The notes under the pieces were generated by a model, which was not told where the DNA came from, made no database searches, and was given only the letters and a program-made list of their open reading frames with translations. 64,000 bases of DNA from Seison nebaliae (taxonomy: Eukaryota > Rotifera > Pararotatoria > Seisonacea > Seisonidae), in assembly GCA_023231475.1 (NCBI GenBank), contig JALJEE010001690.1:62001-126000 (forward strand), read 5' to 3'. The translations under genes and the position numbers were made by a program. Positions 24,364 through 36,100 of this stretch are shown piece by piece. The number at the start of each line of letters is the position of its first letter. The first letter of the stretch is position 1.

Positions 24364-26990
24364 ATGAAAAAGTTTCATCTGAAAATTTTTATCATAATTT
24401 TCTTCCTAATCGATTGTGATCTCGTTTTGGGAGTTGAAGAACGAACAAAGTGTGAAAATGATGTTTTTTTTTCATTCTATTTAAATAAGTAATCGAAAAC
24501 TAATGAAAGGTTGAGGATCAAGGTAATCGTATTGATACGAGTAAACGATTGAAAGATTTGAGAGGTTTAATGGAAGAGAATGAATTGGATGCATATATCG
24601 TGCCAATGATGGATGAGCATGCATCAGAATATGTTGGAGAATCGGATAAGATTATTCAATTTATTTCAGGTAATTTTCAAAAAAACATTAAAATAATTAA
24701 AATATTAATAATAACTTCGTAGGATTTTCCGGGTCGAATGCCCTTGCTATTATAACAAAAAATGAATCACGTTTATGGACAGATGGTCGTTATTATTTAC
24801 AAGCAGATGATGAAATGGATTGTAATTGGAGTTTAATGAAATATGGTTCACTTTAACCTCATCTGTTAAATTAAAGAAAATTTGAATAAATTTTAGAAAA
24901 AGATGTTTTGAATGAAACTGAATGGTTGGTGTCCATATTCGATCAAAATGGAAAAGTTGGAATACCATCACGATTGATAACCATTAGTTAATTGCTCTCT
25001 CTAATTGATTATATTATATCTTTTGTTATAGGCGAATATAATCGATATTTGCACAGTGGAATAAATCATTATAATTTGACATTAATTGACGAAGATTTGG
25101 TAGGAAAGTGTTGGAGTAGAAGACCGAAACGTCAAAATAGAAATTTGGAATATTTGCAATTAAAATATACTGGTTTATTTCAATACTATCATATGATATA
25201 TATTATTCAATTAAATATTATGTTAATATTTGATTGACAATTAATTTAGGGAAACGATGGAAAGATAAATGTAATGATCTTCTGAAAGAATTAGAGAAAA
25301 TGAATGTTGAATCACTCCTAATAACAGAATTAGATGATATCGCTTGTTTAGTTCAATTTGGAAATTGTGTTTAGAGGATAATGTTTAATTAAAGGGCTAT
25401 TGAATTTGAGAGGATCAGATATCGAGTACAATCCATTCTTCTACTCATTTTTTGTTCTTTCTAATGTAACGAAACAAATCTTCATTTCAAATGATCGATG
25501 GGATTCAATTTCTCATCATTATGAAGGTGTAAATCAAACGAATTATAACGATTTCTTTTCAACGTTTGCTCAGTTCATTCCAAAAACTGTACTCGTTGCA
25601 CCAACTGTTAACTACGAAGCATATCACCAATTGACAATGGAGAATAAAGTTAATTTTCATGAATAATTTTATTTTTATGGAATAAAATTTATTTGGACAG
25701 ATAATAACAGTTAAACGATCACCGATAAAATTGATGAAATCAATAAAAAACAAAGTGGAAAGAAGAGGAATGAGAAATGCAAATGTTATTGTCAATTCTC
25801 GATAAAACATTTTATAATGATTCTCATACCAGATTCGTGACAGTGTTGCTCGTATAAAACACTCGGCTTGGCTTGAAACCGCCATACAGGAAGATAAAAG
25901 AATTTCTGAAATAAAATCAGCGGAAATGTTGTTGGAATTTTATAAGTTTTTTTTTTATTTAGTTGATTCAATTGATGTAATTCTGTTAATGAAGACAGCA
26001 GAAATATTTTAAACAATTGAGTTTCGAAACTATTTCTGCCTATGGTAGTAATGGGGCAATAATTCATTATACTCCATCTAGTGATACTGATAAGTTGATA
26101 AAGAAAGATAGTTTATATTTGTTAGACGCCGGCTCTCAATATCTTGATGGAACAACTGATACGACGAGAACAATGCATTTTGGAACACCAACTGAAAAGG
26201 AAAAGGTTTCGGAAATTTTCATTGGACATTCTAAATATCTTCAATTCAGACGGCATATACAATTGTGTTGAAAGGTGCAATTGATTTAGCCAGTGTGATA
26301 TTCCCGAAAGGTATTAATGGTTATCAATTGGACACATTAGCGAGAAGACCATTTTGGTTAGAAGGCTTAAATTATCGACATGGTACCGGTCATGGAATTG
26401 GATCATATTTGGGCGTACATGAAGGACCTCAATCCATTACTAGTGCTTATAAGAAAGATATTGCTGCATTGGCGGATGGAATGTTCCAATCAGATGAACC
26501 TGGTGTATATTACGCGAACGAATTTGGAATCCGGTTAGAAACGGTGATTGAATGTGTCTCGAAGAAAATGGTTTAATACTTATAATATTACTTCTATATT
26601 ATGTACAAATATCTTCAAATATCTTTCAAAAAACAGGAGTACAACATGTTTAATTCAAAATTTTTGGGTTTTGATGCTGTTGCGTTAGTTCCTTTTGAAC
26701 CGAAACTAATCGACTATCGAATGTTAACAACTAAGCAAGTTATTTAAAAAAATCGTAAATAAAATTTAAATAATAATGTTTCTTATATTTTAAAGTTAAA
26801 TTGGCTAAATGGTTATCATATGAAGATACGTCGAGTGTTATCTTCATTGTTAGAAGATGACAAACGAGCTACTGAATGGATGTTAACCAGAACGGAATAT
26901 GTGCGATCACCATCCAATGGATCTAACTGTATTGCTGTCGATAAGTATTTTCTTTTTATCTCTTTCATTTTATTTATTTTATATATTTAA
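24364..26990 (+). CDS. XPNPEP2: membrane/secreted Xaa-Pro aminopeptidase (aminopeptidase P), 13 exons
   Basis: Exons 24364-24462, 24510-24669, 24723-24845, 24897-24986, 25032-25172, 25250-25345, 25395-25648, 25701-25790, 25833-25945, 25995-26205, 26250-26570, 26637-26738 and 26796-26990 join in phase to 664 aa (human XPNPEP2 674 aa). A signal peptide opens the protein. Family landmarks: DEHASEYVGESDK, GFSGSNALAI, ELDDIAWLLNLRGSDI and SYGSNGAIIHY-like SAYGSNGAIIHY. Dinuclear metal ligands are present: two Asp in LLDAGSQYLDGTTDTTR, His in HGTGHGIGS, Glu in SDEPGVYY and in FGIRLETV. It removes an N-terminal residue preceding proline. The C-terminus ends in a hydrophobic tail (YFLFISFILFILYI) after SNGSN, which fits a GPI signal as in mammalian XPNPEP2. 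Alternatively the gtatttt at 26945 is a donor and the tail is intronic. Confidence 0.92.
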
Positions 26991-27016
26991 ATAAATTGTT
27001 CTCGATTGTAATTTAT

Positions 27017-30000
27017 TTAGGCGAATTCTGGTTCAATATATCCAGGATATGGTAATGCGATTAACGAATAATCAGTTTGAATGTTGCTAGTTTTCAATGT
27101 TAATTGATCGACTTCCAGCTTAATTAACGCCTTGCTATGTTTCTCACCAGCTGTATTCTCCATTTCCAATAATTCGGTGTACTTCGCTGTGTCATCTTGA
27201 TAAGCTTTCGTTATAAAGACACCAACGGTTGCCTGCTCCGTATTAACAATAATCACTTGAGAGAAACGTCCTTTGATTCTAGTACTCGTGAACACCCAAC
27301 CGGCTTTGAATATGCTCGATGATAATAATGGATTCCCAACCTTAAATAAATTCGAATAAAATTTAATTTAGAAACGTCATTTGAAAGGTTAACAGCTTCC
27401 AATCGACCTCTATTCAATAGGGCTAAAATTGTCATTACTTTTTTTTTATCTTCATCTTCTTTAATTTCTCTGAAATATACAACCGACGGTAATAAATTAC
27501 AACTACCAAAATTGTAATCGAATTCTACATATGCTTTATATTCATCAACCTCAGCCTAAAATATGATGATTAAACATCATCATTAGTATATGGTCAAAAT
27601 TAAAGAAATATTTAAATGAAAAAGAAAAATAACGTCCAAAATTGTGAATTTTCTCTTCTTTCCCATTCGAGTGGTTAACTCAACAGTCATATCGTTCTTT
27701 ATTCCAACTACCACTGATTGAATTCCATATCTTCTGTCAAATGAGTCTTTCGATATTGGTATCTTGTACTCCCAACTATTGCCTGTTCCAATTATGAAAC
27801 GATCGCCCATGAACGAACCGAATGGCAAGAATCCTTCAGGTAAAAACGAAAATCCATTTTGTCCAATGAACCGATTTTCCAGTTCTCCGAGACCACCGTC
27901 CGTACACGTATAAGAAACGACCAATTGTAAATAATCTTGAGATTGCAAACAAAATATCTCGGGAACACCAAAAAATTTCATGGAGGTTTGCAAAGTACAA
28001 GACGCTTGTCCTGAACATATTCGTCGGGCTGCGCTAGTCACATCGAAACTGCATGGCTTTATATCTTCCAATTTAGCAACTGCTAATGCGGCCGTGTGTA
28101 AATCGGTGCGCAATTCGGCTCCCGCAATATTCACACGATTCGGACAGGTAAACTTGAAACTTTCTAAATTCTTCAACGTCTTATGAAAAGCGTTCTGTCT
28201 GAATGATAAAGCATTTTTTATATTCAATCCACCAAATCCTCTATCACATATATCACCCATCTGAAAACTAATAATAAGTTGAGCTTAAAAATTTATTAAC
28301 TCTTCCCTTTTTCGCCAATGCTGTGTAATTCTTGTTCAATATGTCGATTTCCTTCTCAATATCTTTCACTTCGTTTACTATAAAAATATTAATTTCTAAT
28401 TAAAATTCATCGTCAACCAAAATTAACATGCCTTTAACAATTCTCCAATCAATTTTCCATTCTTACCATATTCTGCAAATAGTCTCAGAATAGTTAATTG
28501 ATTAATTAATGAATTAACTCGCTTCCAATTCTGCAACAGTTATATTCTTCTTTTTCAATGCTTCTGCCATTTTATTTTCATTCTTTTCTTTTTACCAAAA
28601 AAATACCAATGTTGTTCACAAATAGAAACTCACTAACTCAATCCATCAATTTTATTTTTGATCGTATTAATCTCTTCTTGTAAATTCTTCAAATCTTTTA
28701 AAAAATATTATACAACCGTTTTTGCATGAAATATATGAGATTATATTGAAAAACCATTAATTTGATCTTGCATTGCATATCTTTTCGTTAGAGCGTCATT
28801 GATCGAACTCTTTATAGCTTTTTCTAGAAGAAGAATAAGAAATTTCCATTGTTAGGGAAATTGACAACTGTGATTAAGAAAATCATTCAACGTTTCCTCT
28901 ATCTTCTTATAGTTCTTGTCAGGTTCTATAACGATAAATATCAATAATATATCATGAACGAAAGAAAAAAAAATTTCTACCAGTATTCATAACGGCGTTT
29001 GCTTTCGCTTCGATAGTTTCCTGTTTCTTTGCATCAATAGCCAATTCTAATAGGAAAAAAGTTATCATATAATCATTTCATAAATTTTATCTAAACTAAT
29101 TCGCTTAACATTATTCCTCAAATTCGATACAGAGTTGCTCATCATATAATATTCTAAAAAAATGATAGTGAACTATATGAGATAAAGAATTATTAAACGT
29201 TGACGTAGTTTAGCAATAGATTTATCCATATGTTGTACAGTAGCGTTTAATGTAAATATTTCATCAACTTCATTTTGATAATAGTCAATTTGGAGAAGTT
29301 TTGAAAATTTGAAACTTTTTTTCGTGGAATTTGTTTTGATATCTTGTAGACTCTTCTTGTTCATTCGTACGGTGTTCATCAACACATATTTCTTCCGAGA
29401 CAAATAATCGATTTCTCTTTCGATATTTTTTTGCATATTTACTGAAATGGTATCGTTTACTTGATCAATTAAAATACAGATATCAATAACGATAATTAAT
29501 CGATTGTAATTCAGAATCAGATTGTCTCTTTTGCATTCTACCGAGATCTTTATTATGAAGTGATACTATAAATATTCAGTGAAAATTAAACTCTCTTCAA
29601 TATCTTCTAGATTTTGAACCAAATCATGTTTCTTTTGTGCTTTGAGGAAGAGTAAATATTCTTCAAATATTTTAATTGTAATTCGAATCTTCTCAACAAA
29701 ATAAATAACCCCAATTATTTCCTTTCTTCGTATTGGATAACATCTTCTCATGAACATTTCTCAATTCTGAAAATTTTAGAAATTTAAATAATTTGGAAAA
29801 GAAAAACTTCGTTCCAATTCGTCTAATGTGCGCTCTTTAACGTTCTTCATTTCTTTTGCTCTAGTTAGTTCCAGAGTGTCATAATAATTTAAGGCTGAAA
29901 AAAATGAATTATGATGAAAATGAAACAAATGAAATTTATGAACAAAGAGTATGAGGTGAGTTTCCAGTCACATTATTCAATACTTTCTGTTGATGGTTGA

Positions 30001-30829
30001 TTTCTAAGAGGAAAATTAGTTTGAAAGTACGTCCATTTTAACTTCTATTTAATTCTCGTTTTCGTTCTCGAGCGTCAAATAATTTTTCTTCAATTTCAGC
30101 ATTTTCTTTGTCTGGAAATTTATTTTTCAAATAAGTTTTTCCAAAATGAAAATTATTATACAAACCGATCAATTCTATTTGATATTGCTTATCGTTTATT
30201 TCATCTTCAATTACTTCTATATTCTTCCTTACATTATTCAGCATTCCTTTATTTAATGACAAATTATTTTTCTCCTTTTTCAATTTTCTTTCTACGGATG
30301 AGAGGAGAAGCATAAAATTGTTGGAATCGTCTTTGGAAGAACCTGTTGCTATTTTGAAATCGTACTGGTTTATCAATTCTCCGATAAGTCCATCATGTTC
30401 GCGGTCCAAACGATATTGTTTGTTGATAAGAATTTCGAACTTATTATGGAGGAAATTAATTTCTCCAATTTGCATCGCGTTGTTGCCAGACTCTAGTTTG
30501 GGTAGAAAATTGAAAATTCTAACACTAAAACTTATTTGAAACTCTTTTTCATTTCATATTCGTCCTTTGCAAAATTGATATCCATTTCAAGACTAGCAAG
30601 TTCTACATTTTGAGAAATAGACATTAAAATTGATAAGACATATTATATAACCTCTTTTTAGTTCAGGCAGTCGCCTTGAATCTCTCGGTATATTCGTAGG
30701 AGGAACTGAAGATTTTGGTTATAATATAAAGGAGTAAACAAAATATTTAAAACCATATCCTCTTTTGGTTCGAATTAAGGAGGATTGAGAGGAAGTGAAG
30801 AGAAGAAATAATATCAAAAACTTTTTCAT
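27017..30829 (-). CDS. secreted coiled-coil protein with C-terminal SUEL-type lectin domain, many micro-exons
   Basis: The ATG at 30829 opens a signal peptide (MKKFLILFLLFTSSQSS). Exons that join cleanly in phase are 28981-29046, 28869-28925, 28755-28823, 28638-28694, 28519-28587, 28428-28472, 28301-28377, 27634-28260, 27376-27555 and 27017-27340. The first seven are 45-77 nt and encode charged heptad-like helices (e.g. TVAELEAS). Exon 27634-28260 encodes a galactose/rhamnose-binding lectin-like domain: FTCPNRVNIAGAEL, DVTSAARRICSGQASC, FFGVPE, DYLQLVVSYTC. The rest is beta-rich with no known domain. Further coding pieces at 30754-30829, 30652-30705, 30543-30602, about 30038-30493, 29566-29757 and 29173-29436 are also coiled coil. 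I could not join those (between 29.05 and 30.55 kb) in one consistent phase, so their order or number of genes is uncertain. The stop lies 26 bp from the convergent aminopeptidase stop. Confidence 0.65.
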
Positions 30830-31357
30830 TTTTGAAAAAATTTAAATAAGCAGGTAACTCATCGATTGAATGGACGAAGTATTATGTACTGCCTACGTCG
30901 AAAATACGAAGCTGCACAAATGATTTCGTTGGGTATTGTTAGATAATTTTTAGAGAATTAATGATAAGATGATTTATTCAATTTTGTAATTTGTCTTTTT
31001 AACATAATCATTAAAAAGAAGTTTTATTTAAATTATCTTTAAAACTCAAGTAGGAATTATAGAAAATATATTGATAACATATTTCTGTAGGTTTTATTAA
31101 AACATACAACACAAATTTTAATTTCTGAAAATACGAAAAATAATATTGTGAAATTTCTATTATTATAGTCATACTGAACAACCATAGGATTCATCTTTCA
31201 ATAACTACATGAAATAAATAAAAAATAAATCATGTTTTTATTTTTATCAAATTCAATTCTACGATAGGCAATCTTCAATTACAATATGGTTTTGATTATT
31301 ATTCGGTCGAACTTTATTGTGATTTCTAGATAAAATATTAGAAAGAATAGAAAATAA
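30830..31357. other. intergenic
   Basis: AT-rich spacer between two minus-strand secreted-protein genes; nothing recognised. Should contain the promoter of the lectin gene. Confidence 0.35.
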
Positions 31358-32744
31358 TCAGACTAATGAACTTCCATTATTTAGATCTGGTTGTAAAACT
31401 AAATCAGACATTGAAGTTGCTAAGAAGTTACCTTCACTCGTAAAAATTGTAGGAAATGTATGACTGAAATTTAAATTTGGTTGAACAATTTGGAAGAAAA
31501 TGCTCTTCCTAACCTTAGCGACGGATAAAACTCAACAGAAATCCAATCATCTTTAAATTTGAAAGATGATGGAAAAACATGAAGTATGTTAGGAAATTTG
31601 ATAACTATTCGAATAGCATATCCGCTTTTGGTTATCAATATCCACTCCTCCTGAAACAAATTTAAAATAATTACTTCACAACTTTGTTAACCACTTTAGC
31701 TTTTGGTACGATTGAAAGAGTGATTGTCGCATTAATTCCTAGTTTCATTTCTGATTTTGCGAATATTCCATAAGCTTTTTTCGTATGTGAAGAAAGGATC
31801 CGATTTATAAAATGGGAATTTTCATCCTTACATACTTTGCCTTCAGCATCACGTAACATGTATCGACCATAAATTTTGATTTTTTCAATAGTGCTATAAC
31901 TATCACAACCTACAATCAATTTGGGTTAATAATTCATTTTCAGAGAAAGTGAACATAAGATCTCGGACGTAATATTTGATACCTCCAAACTTCCTTCAGT
32001 ACACATATGCTGTTTTGATGATCCAAGATACATTATTTCGTATTTGTTAAACTTATAATTTCTGATTATTCTAAGCTCTGTTCTATGAGAAATTAACAAA
32101 ATTATAAATTATAATCCGAATATTTGGTATCAAAACCTGCTAGGTCTTTCTACTTTCAAATTTCCGTTCCGTAGAAACCTACTTAGTCCGTAACCTGATA
32201 TATCTTTTATTTGGAACGTGTCTGAAGGAACAAGTACATCCGATATAATTTCAATACTCGATCCATTGTTTATATCAAATTGTAACTCGATCTAAAAAAT
32301 GAAAAATAAATGCTTAGAATGAATTAATGTAGTAACGTCCCAGAATTTTGCCAACAAGGCTAAATTGGTTTTCTCATATGCCAATAATTCTGTAAAGTCA
32401 TGGAAATCACTCAAATGAGTACGAACTATGGTGGAATCAAAAAGACAATTTGATGCATCACTTGGATCGTCTTGATCCCATTTGACTACCATATTTGTTG
32501 AACTGTAGGCATCTATCGCCCATTCCATATCCACAATTGAATTATTTGAGTTCGCAGTATCTGGCATGTTCTTAAATCCCATATAATCGATTCTATACTT
32601 TGGATATCTTTCATCTTTCGTGTTTTCCGCAAATATGTCGACCGCGGTTGCATTAGGCATTTTTAATGTTGGCCATTGCCTATAACGTTTATTTTCGATG
32701 AACCCTACCATCAAACTCAACAGTAGAAAAGAGGAAATGTGCAT
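31358..32744 (-). CDS. secreted protein of unknown function, 6 exons
   Basis: Exons 32337-32744, 32137-32291, 31991-32082, 31683-31909, 31514-31650 and 31358-31463 join in phase to 374 aa. The ATG at 32744 begins a signal peptide (MHISSFLLLSLMVGF). The rest alternates beta-strand-like hydrophobic and polar stretches with a handful of Cys, for example SNCLFDSTI, SKQHMCTEGS, CDSYSTIEKI and GKVCKDENS. I see no membrane span and no domain I recognise. Intron lengths are 32-81 nt. It lies head-to-tail with the lectin-domain gene on the same strand; both are secreted and may be functionally linked or related, but I see no clear sequence similarity. A diverged secreted binding protein is the best description. 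Confidence 0.65.
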
Positions 32745-33455
32745 TTTCCAATTTTCATAAACCTTAATCGTTTTTTTTAATCAAAAATTATGTTTCGACT
32801 CCAAAAGGAGATTTTCTAAAATTCTAAAAATCGATAAGTACTAAATTTGCTCGTTTGGAGGAAATTAGGGATGTTCACTGATTAGTTTTGTACAATTGGA
32901 AATTATTTAATTTTTGAATAGTTATCGATTTTTTTATAATTTTGTACGAAGGAACTTCAGTCATTTTCATTCTCCCGACGGGAATTTTAACTACTAAATA
33001 ATAATGATAATTTTTAAGTTATTTATCCTTTTTTGCACAAATTATTTAAATTACTTCTGTCGCGTTTTCTAATTGGATAACTTCTTTGAAAATTCAATAT
33101 CATTCTCTAAAATTAAAATTTTCCAAACAACAAAAGAACGATATATATTTTTGAAAGATATATTTCCAAATTTGTTGTCATTAACAACAAATATTTAAAA
33201 GTTTTTCCTTTTCCTTTAACATTTCTTTTTTAAAAAAATCATCCTTTAAGTCTTCTCAAATTTAATTAATATGCTATTTAGTTTTTAAATTCACATCACA
33301 ACAAACATAACAAAAAAATTTAAAATATATTAAACTGTGACACCGTAATTTATTGTTAAAATACTTATAAAATCAAAATAAGATGATAAAGAGGAAGGAT
33401 CATATATGTTACAAAAATAGTCTTTACATAAGAAGTTTTGGTGATTAATTTTGGA
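32745..33455. other. intergenic
   Basis: AT-rich, T-runs, nothing recognised. Confidence 0.35.
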
Positions 33456-34329
33456 TTATATAGCTGCTCGAAAACTTGTTGGGATAGGTAGTTTGGGATC
33501 GCCACGTTTATTCTTTAAACAATAAATGACCATGTTCAAATGGATATCCTTCAAGTGGTAAAAGTTCTCGTATGCACCTGTTAATTCATCTTCAACTATT
33601 CCGATAAAATTTTTCAATATTTCATAATAATCATCGAAATTTGAATGATTTTTTATCTTTCGTATAAATAATTTAGTTGCATCTAACAACTTTTGGCGGT
33701 CATGGACCGTAACATTCCAATAATCAACGACTCGATTCAGATATTCTACATTCGACCCACAATGACCCTTAGCTTTGTAAATTTCGTGAGCAATTTTAGA
33801 CGTGGGTTGTTTATTATCAAATTGTGGATTGGAACATGTAGCGATAAAGACGAGAACTTTCTGATTAGGATCATAATTGGTTGAAAATAGATCATTACAT
33901 TTGTTAGCCGCCATTTGAAAATAAGAATTGAAATCATAAAAATTTACTTCAAACACTTTGTAATTTCCCAGAACTACTTCTCTAGTGAATAAATGATCGA
34001 GTGCGTTCTTCACATTCTCCTTCCCCAGTACTTGATACATTTTCCCATATACTACCCCATTTGAATTGGGATTTGGTGTCAACGTCGCACAGCGACCCGG
34101 CTACAAAAAAGAAAATATATTTAGTTTTCATTTAAAAAGCATGAATCAAAACTTTCTTCGGTGTTCCACGATGAAATGTATTTTTTTGCCAAAATTTTAT
34201 ATCAAAACCATAAACTAATCCCGGAGTACTCTTATGGAAAGTGAACTTCGGACACCATAGTAATGAACCATAGGCAAACACTGCCAAACTATCAGTTCTT
34301 TCATATTCTTCTCTAGTAACTAGACGCAT
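33456..34329 (-). CDS. ChaC-family gamma-glutamylcyclotransferase
   Basis: Exons 34153-34329 and 33456-34100 join in phase 0 to 273 aa. The gamma-glutamylcyclotransferase fold is marked by the substrate-binding loop AYGSLLWCP (residues 19-27), FWQKNTFHRGTP and PGRCATL. The likely catalytic Glu is in FTREVVLGNY (about residue 100), corresponding to the FREK/DxRE position of ChaC enzymes. The family cleaves glutathione into 5-oxoproline and Cys-Gly in the cytosol. This protein is longer than typical CHAC1/2 (about 180-220 aa): a helical C-terminal extension follows the core. No signal peptide or membrane span. Which ChaC subtype it represents cannot be told from the motifs alone. Confidence 0.88.
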
Positions 34330-36100
34330 ATTCGTTTTTATTCTAATTGAGCAATGAAATTTAAATTTAGAAGATTGGATGAAAGAATGTTGTGAAGTTT
34401 GGTCATTTAAATAAATTGACGATGTTTATCATGTCGAAAGAATGATGCAATTGAAGGACAATCAACTGCTTTTAAACAATGGACAATTAAGATGATTGGA
34501 AATGGACTGATAATATTTGTTAGAGCATTTGAAGGTGAAACCTTTCCGATTTATTCATCACACAAATATTTTAAGATACGTATAGTTGCAATCAAACACT
34601 TAAGATTATCTTGCTAAACAAAAACATCCAACAAAGATTAACATATGAAATAAAAACGAAATGAAAAGAATTCCTACATGAAAATCTACTCTATACATAG
34701 CCACACAAACACACCTAAAACACTTATAATAACTGAAATATTCTCTATTGTTGACGAGTATTCTTTTTCAAATGTGTTGCGCTACAGAAGAAAAAACTAA
34801 CAAGGGCCTTTTGACTCCAAAAAAATCATGGAGATTCGGTAAAAATTCTGTAATATATATACGTTAATATATACAAAATTATATATAAAAAATACATATC
34901 TACATCTACATACGGAGTAAACAAGACCAAAAACCGGGTGTAATAATTGGACTTAAGAATTACACATCCTTTATTTTGCATATCTCCAAACTGCGGATGT
35001 GAACGCGTACCATTCCCTTGTTAGTTTTTTCTTCTGTAGCGCATACACATTTGAAAAAGGAATAGTCGTGAACAATAGAGAATATTGGTTATATTCAATT
35101 TTGGTATTTATTCATTTGGAGGAAATAGCATCGAAATATTTTGTAATTTTCCTCTAATATTTTATCTTTATTACATTCCTCCGTTGTATTGATCATCTGA
35201 TAGTACATTCCTTTCTTTCTATCCCTTTCCAGTTTGTTACTTCTGTAAATTTGTTTACTTCATTCTCATAGTAAGCTAGCGAACACAAGGATGTACATAT
35301 GATGAGGGTATAGCAGCTACACTGTAGCTACTTCGAAGTATTGCCATATGGAAGTATGTCATGAAACATATGTATTCAAGGTTTTCGGGTCGTTACGGGG
35401 GGAAGACGGGTGACATTACAAGGAAACTGAATAGTTATTTGTCAAATTCACATTGAGAATAATAAATTCATTTTCGATTCTGTTCTGAATAGTTGTTTAA
35501 ACTTCCATGAGAGAAGTGGGAATCGTCGAATTATTTATATAGATAATACAGGATATGTTTAGAGATGAAATTAAGATAAAATACTTAACAAACTTAATCA
35601 ATTAAGGTTGAACAGTGAATTTCTAAAGAATGTCTTATTAAAATATTTGAGACATTAAAATATTCTCCTGATTTCATAATATTCTCCAATTAGATAATAA
35701 TCAATTCGAAATGTTAATTATCTTAAAAATGAAATTTGGTATCTATTAAAACGTTTTTTTTCTTCTATATGTTCACTTTACTATATATATATATATACTA
35801 CTACAATATGTTGATTGCCCAAGTAGTGTTTCAAACGAATTTTTCAAATTAAAATTCTTCTTACATTCCTCACATTTAATTAATCAAATCATAATTATTC
35901 ATAATGATTATTTGTAACTAACAATTGTAATTGTAAATTTATATTGAAATTCTCATTTCTAAAATTCGAATTGAAATCAAATTAAATAGAACATCTCTTT
36001 TTCTTCTCTTAAGAAATGGAGATAAAATGGAAAATGAAGAGAATATGAATGTAATTTTATGTCATAAGCTTTAATCTGTTTAAGAAGTAGTAAGTAAAAC
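34330..36100. other. intergenic, contains an inverted-repeat element
   Basis: No gene seen. Holds the 350-bp inverted-repeat element at 34737-35086, a short (TA)n run near 35782-35798, and a somewhat more GC-rich patch with small palindromes (agctacactgtagct near 35309) at 35260-35420. Confidence 0.4.
34737..35086. mobile_element. MITE-like element with long terminal inverted repeats
   Basis: The 70-bp left arm (34737-34806) and 72-bp right arm (35015-35086) are near-perfect reverse complements: both carry gagaatatt at the outer end, ttcttctgtagcgca in the middle and ttgttag/ctaacaaggg at the inner end, with a few substitutions and small indels. The roughly 208-bp interior is AT-rich and non-coding. 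The layout fits a non-autonomous DNA transposon. Possible TA target duplication was not convincingly visible. Alternative: a plain hairpin-forming inverted duplication. Confidence 0.65.
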
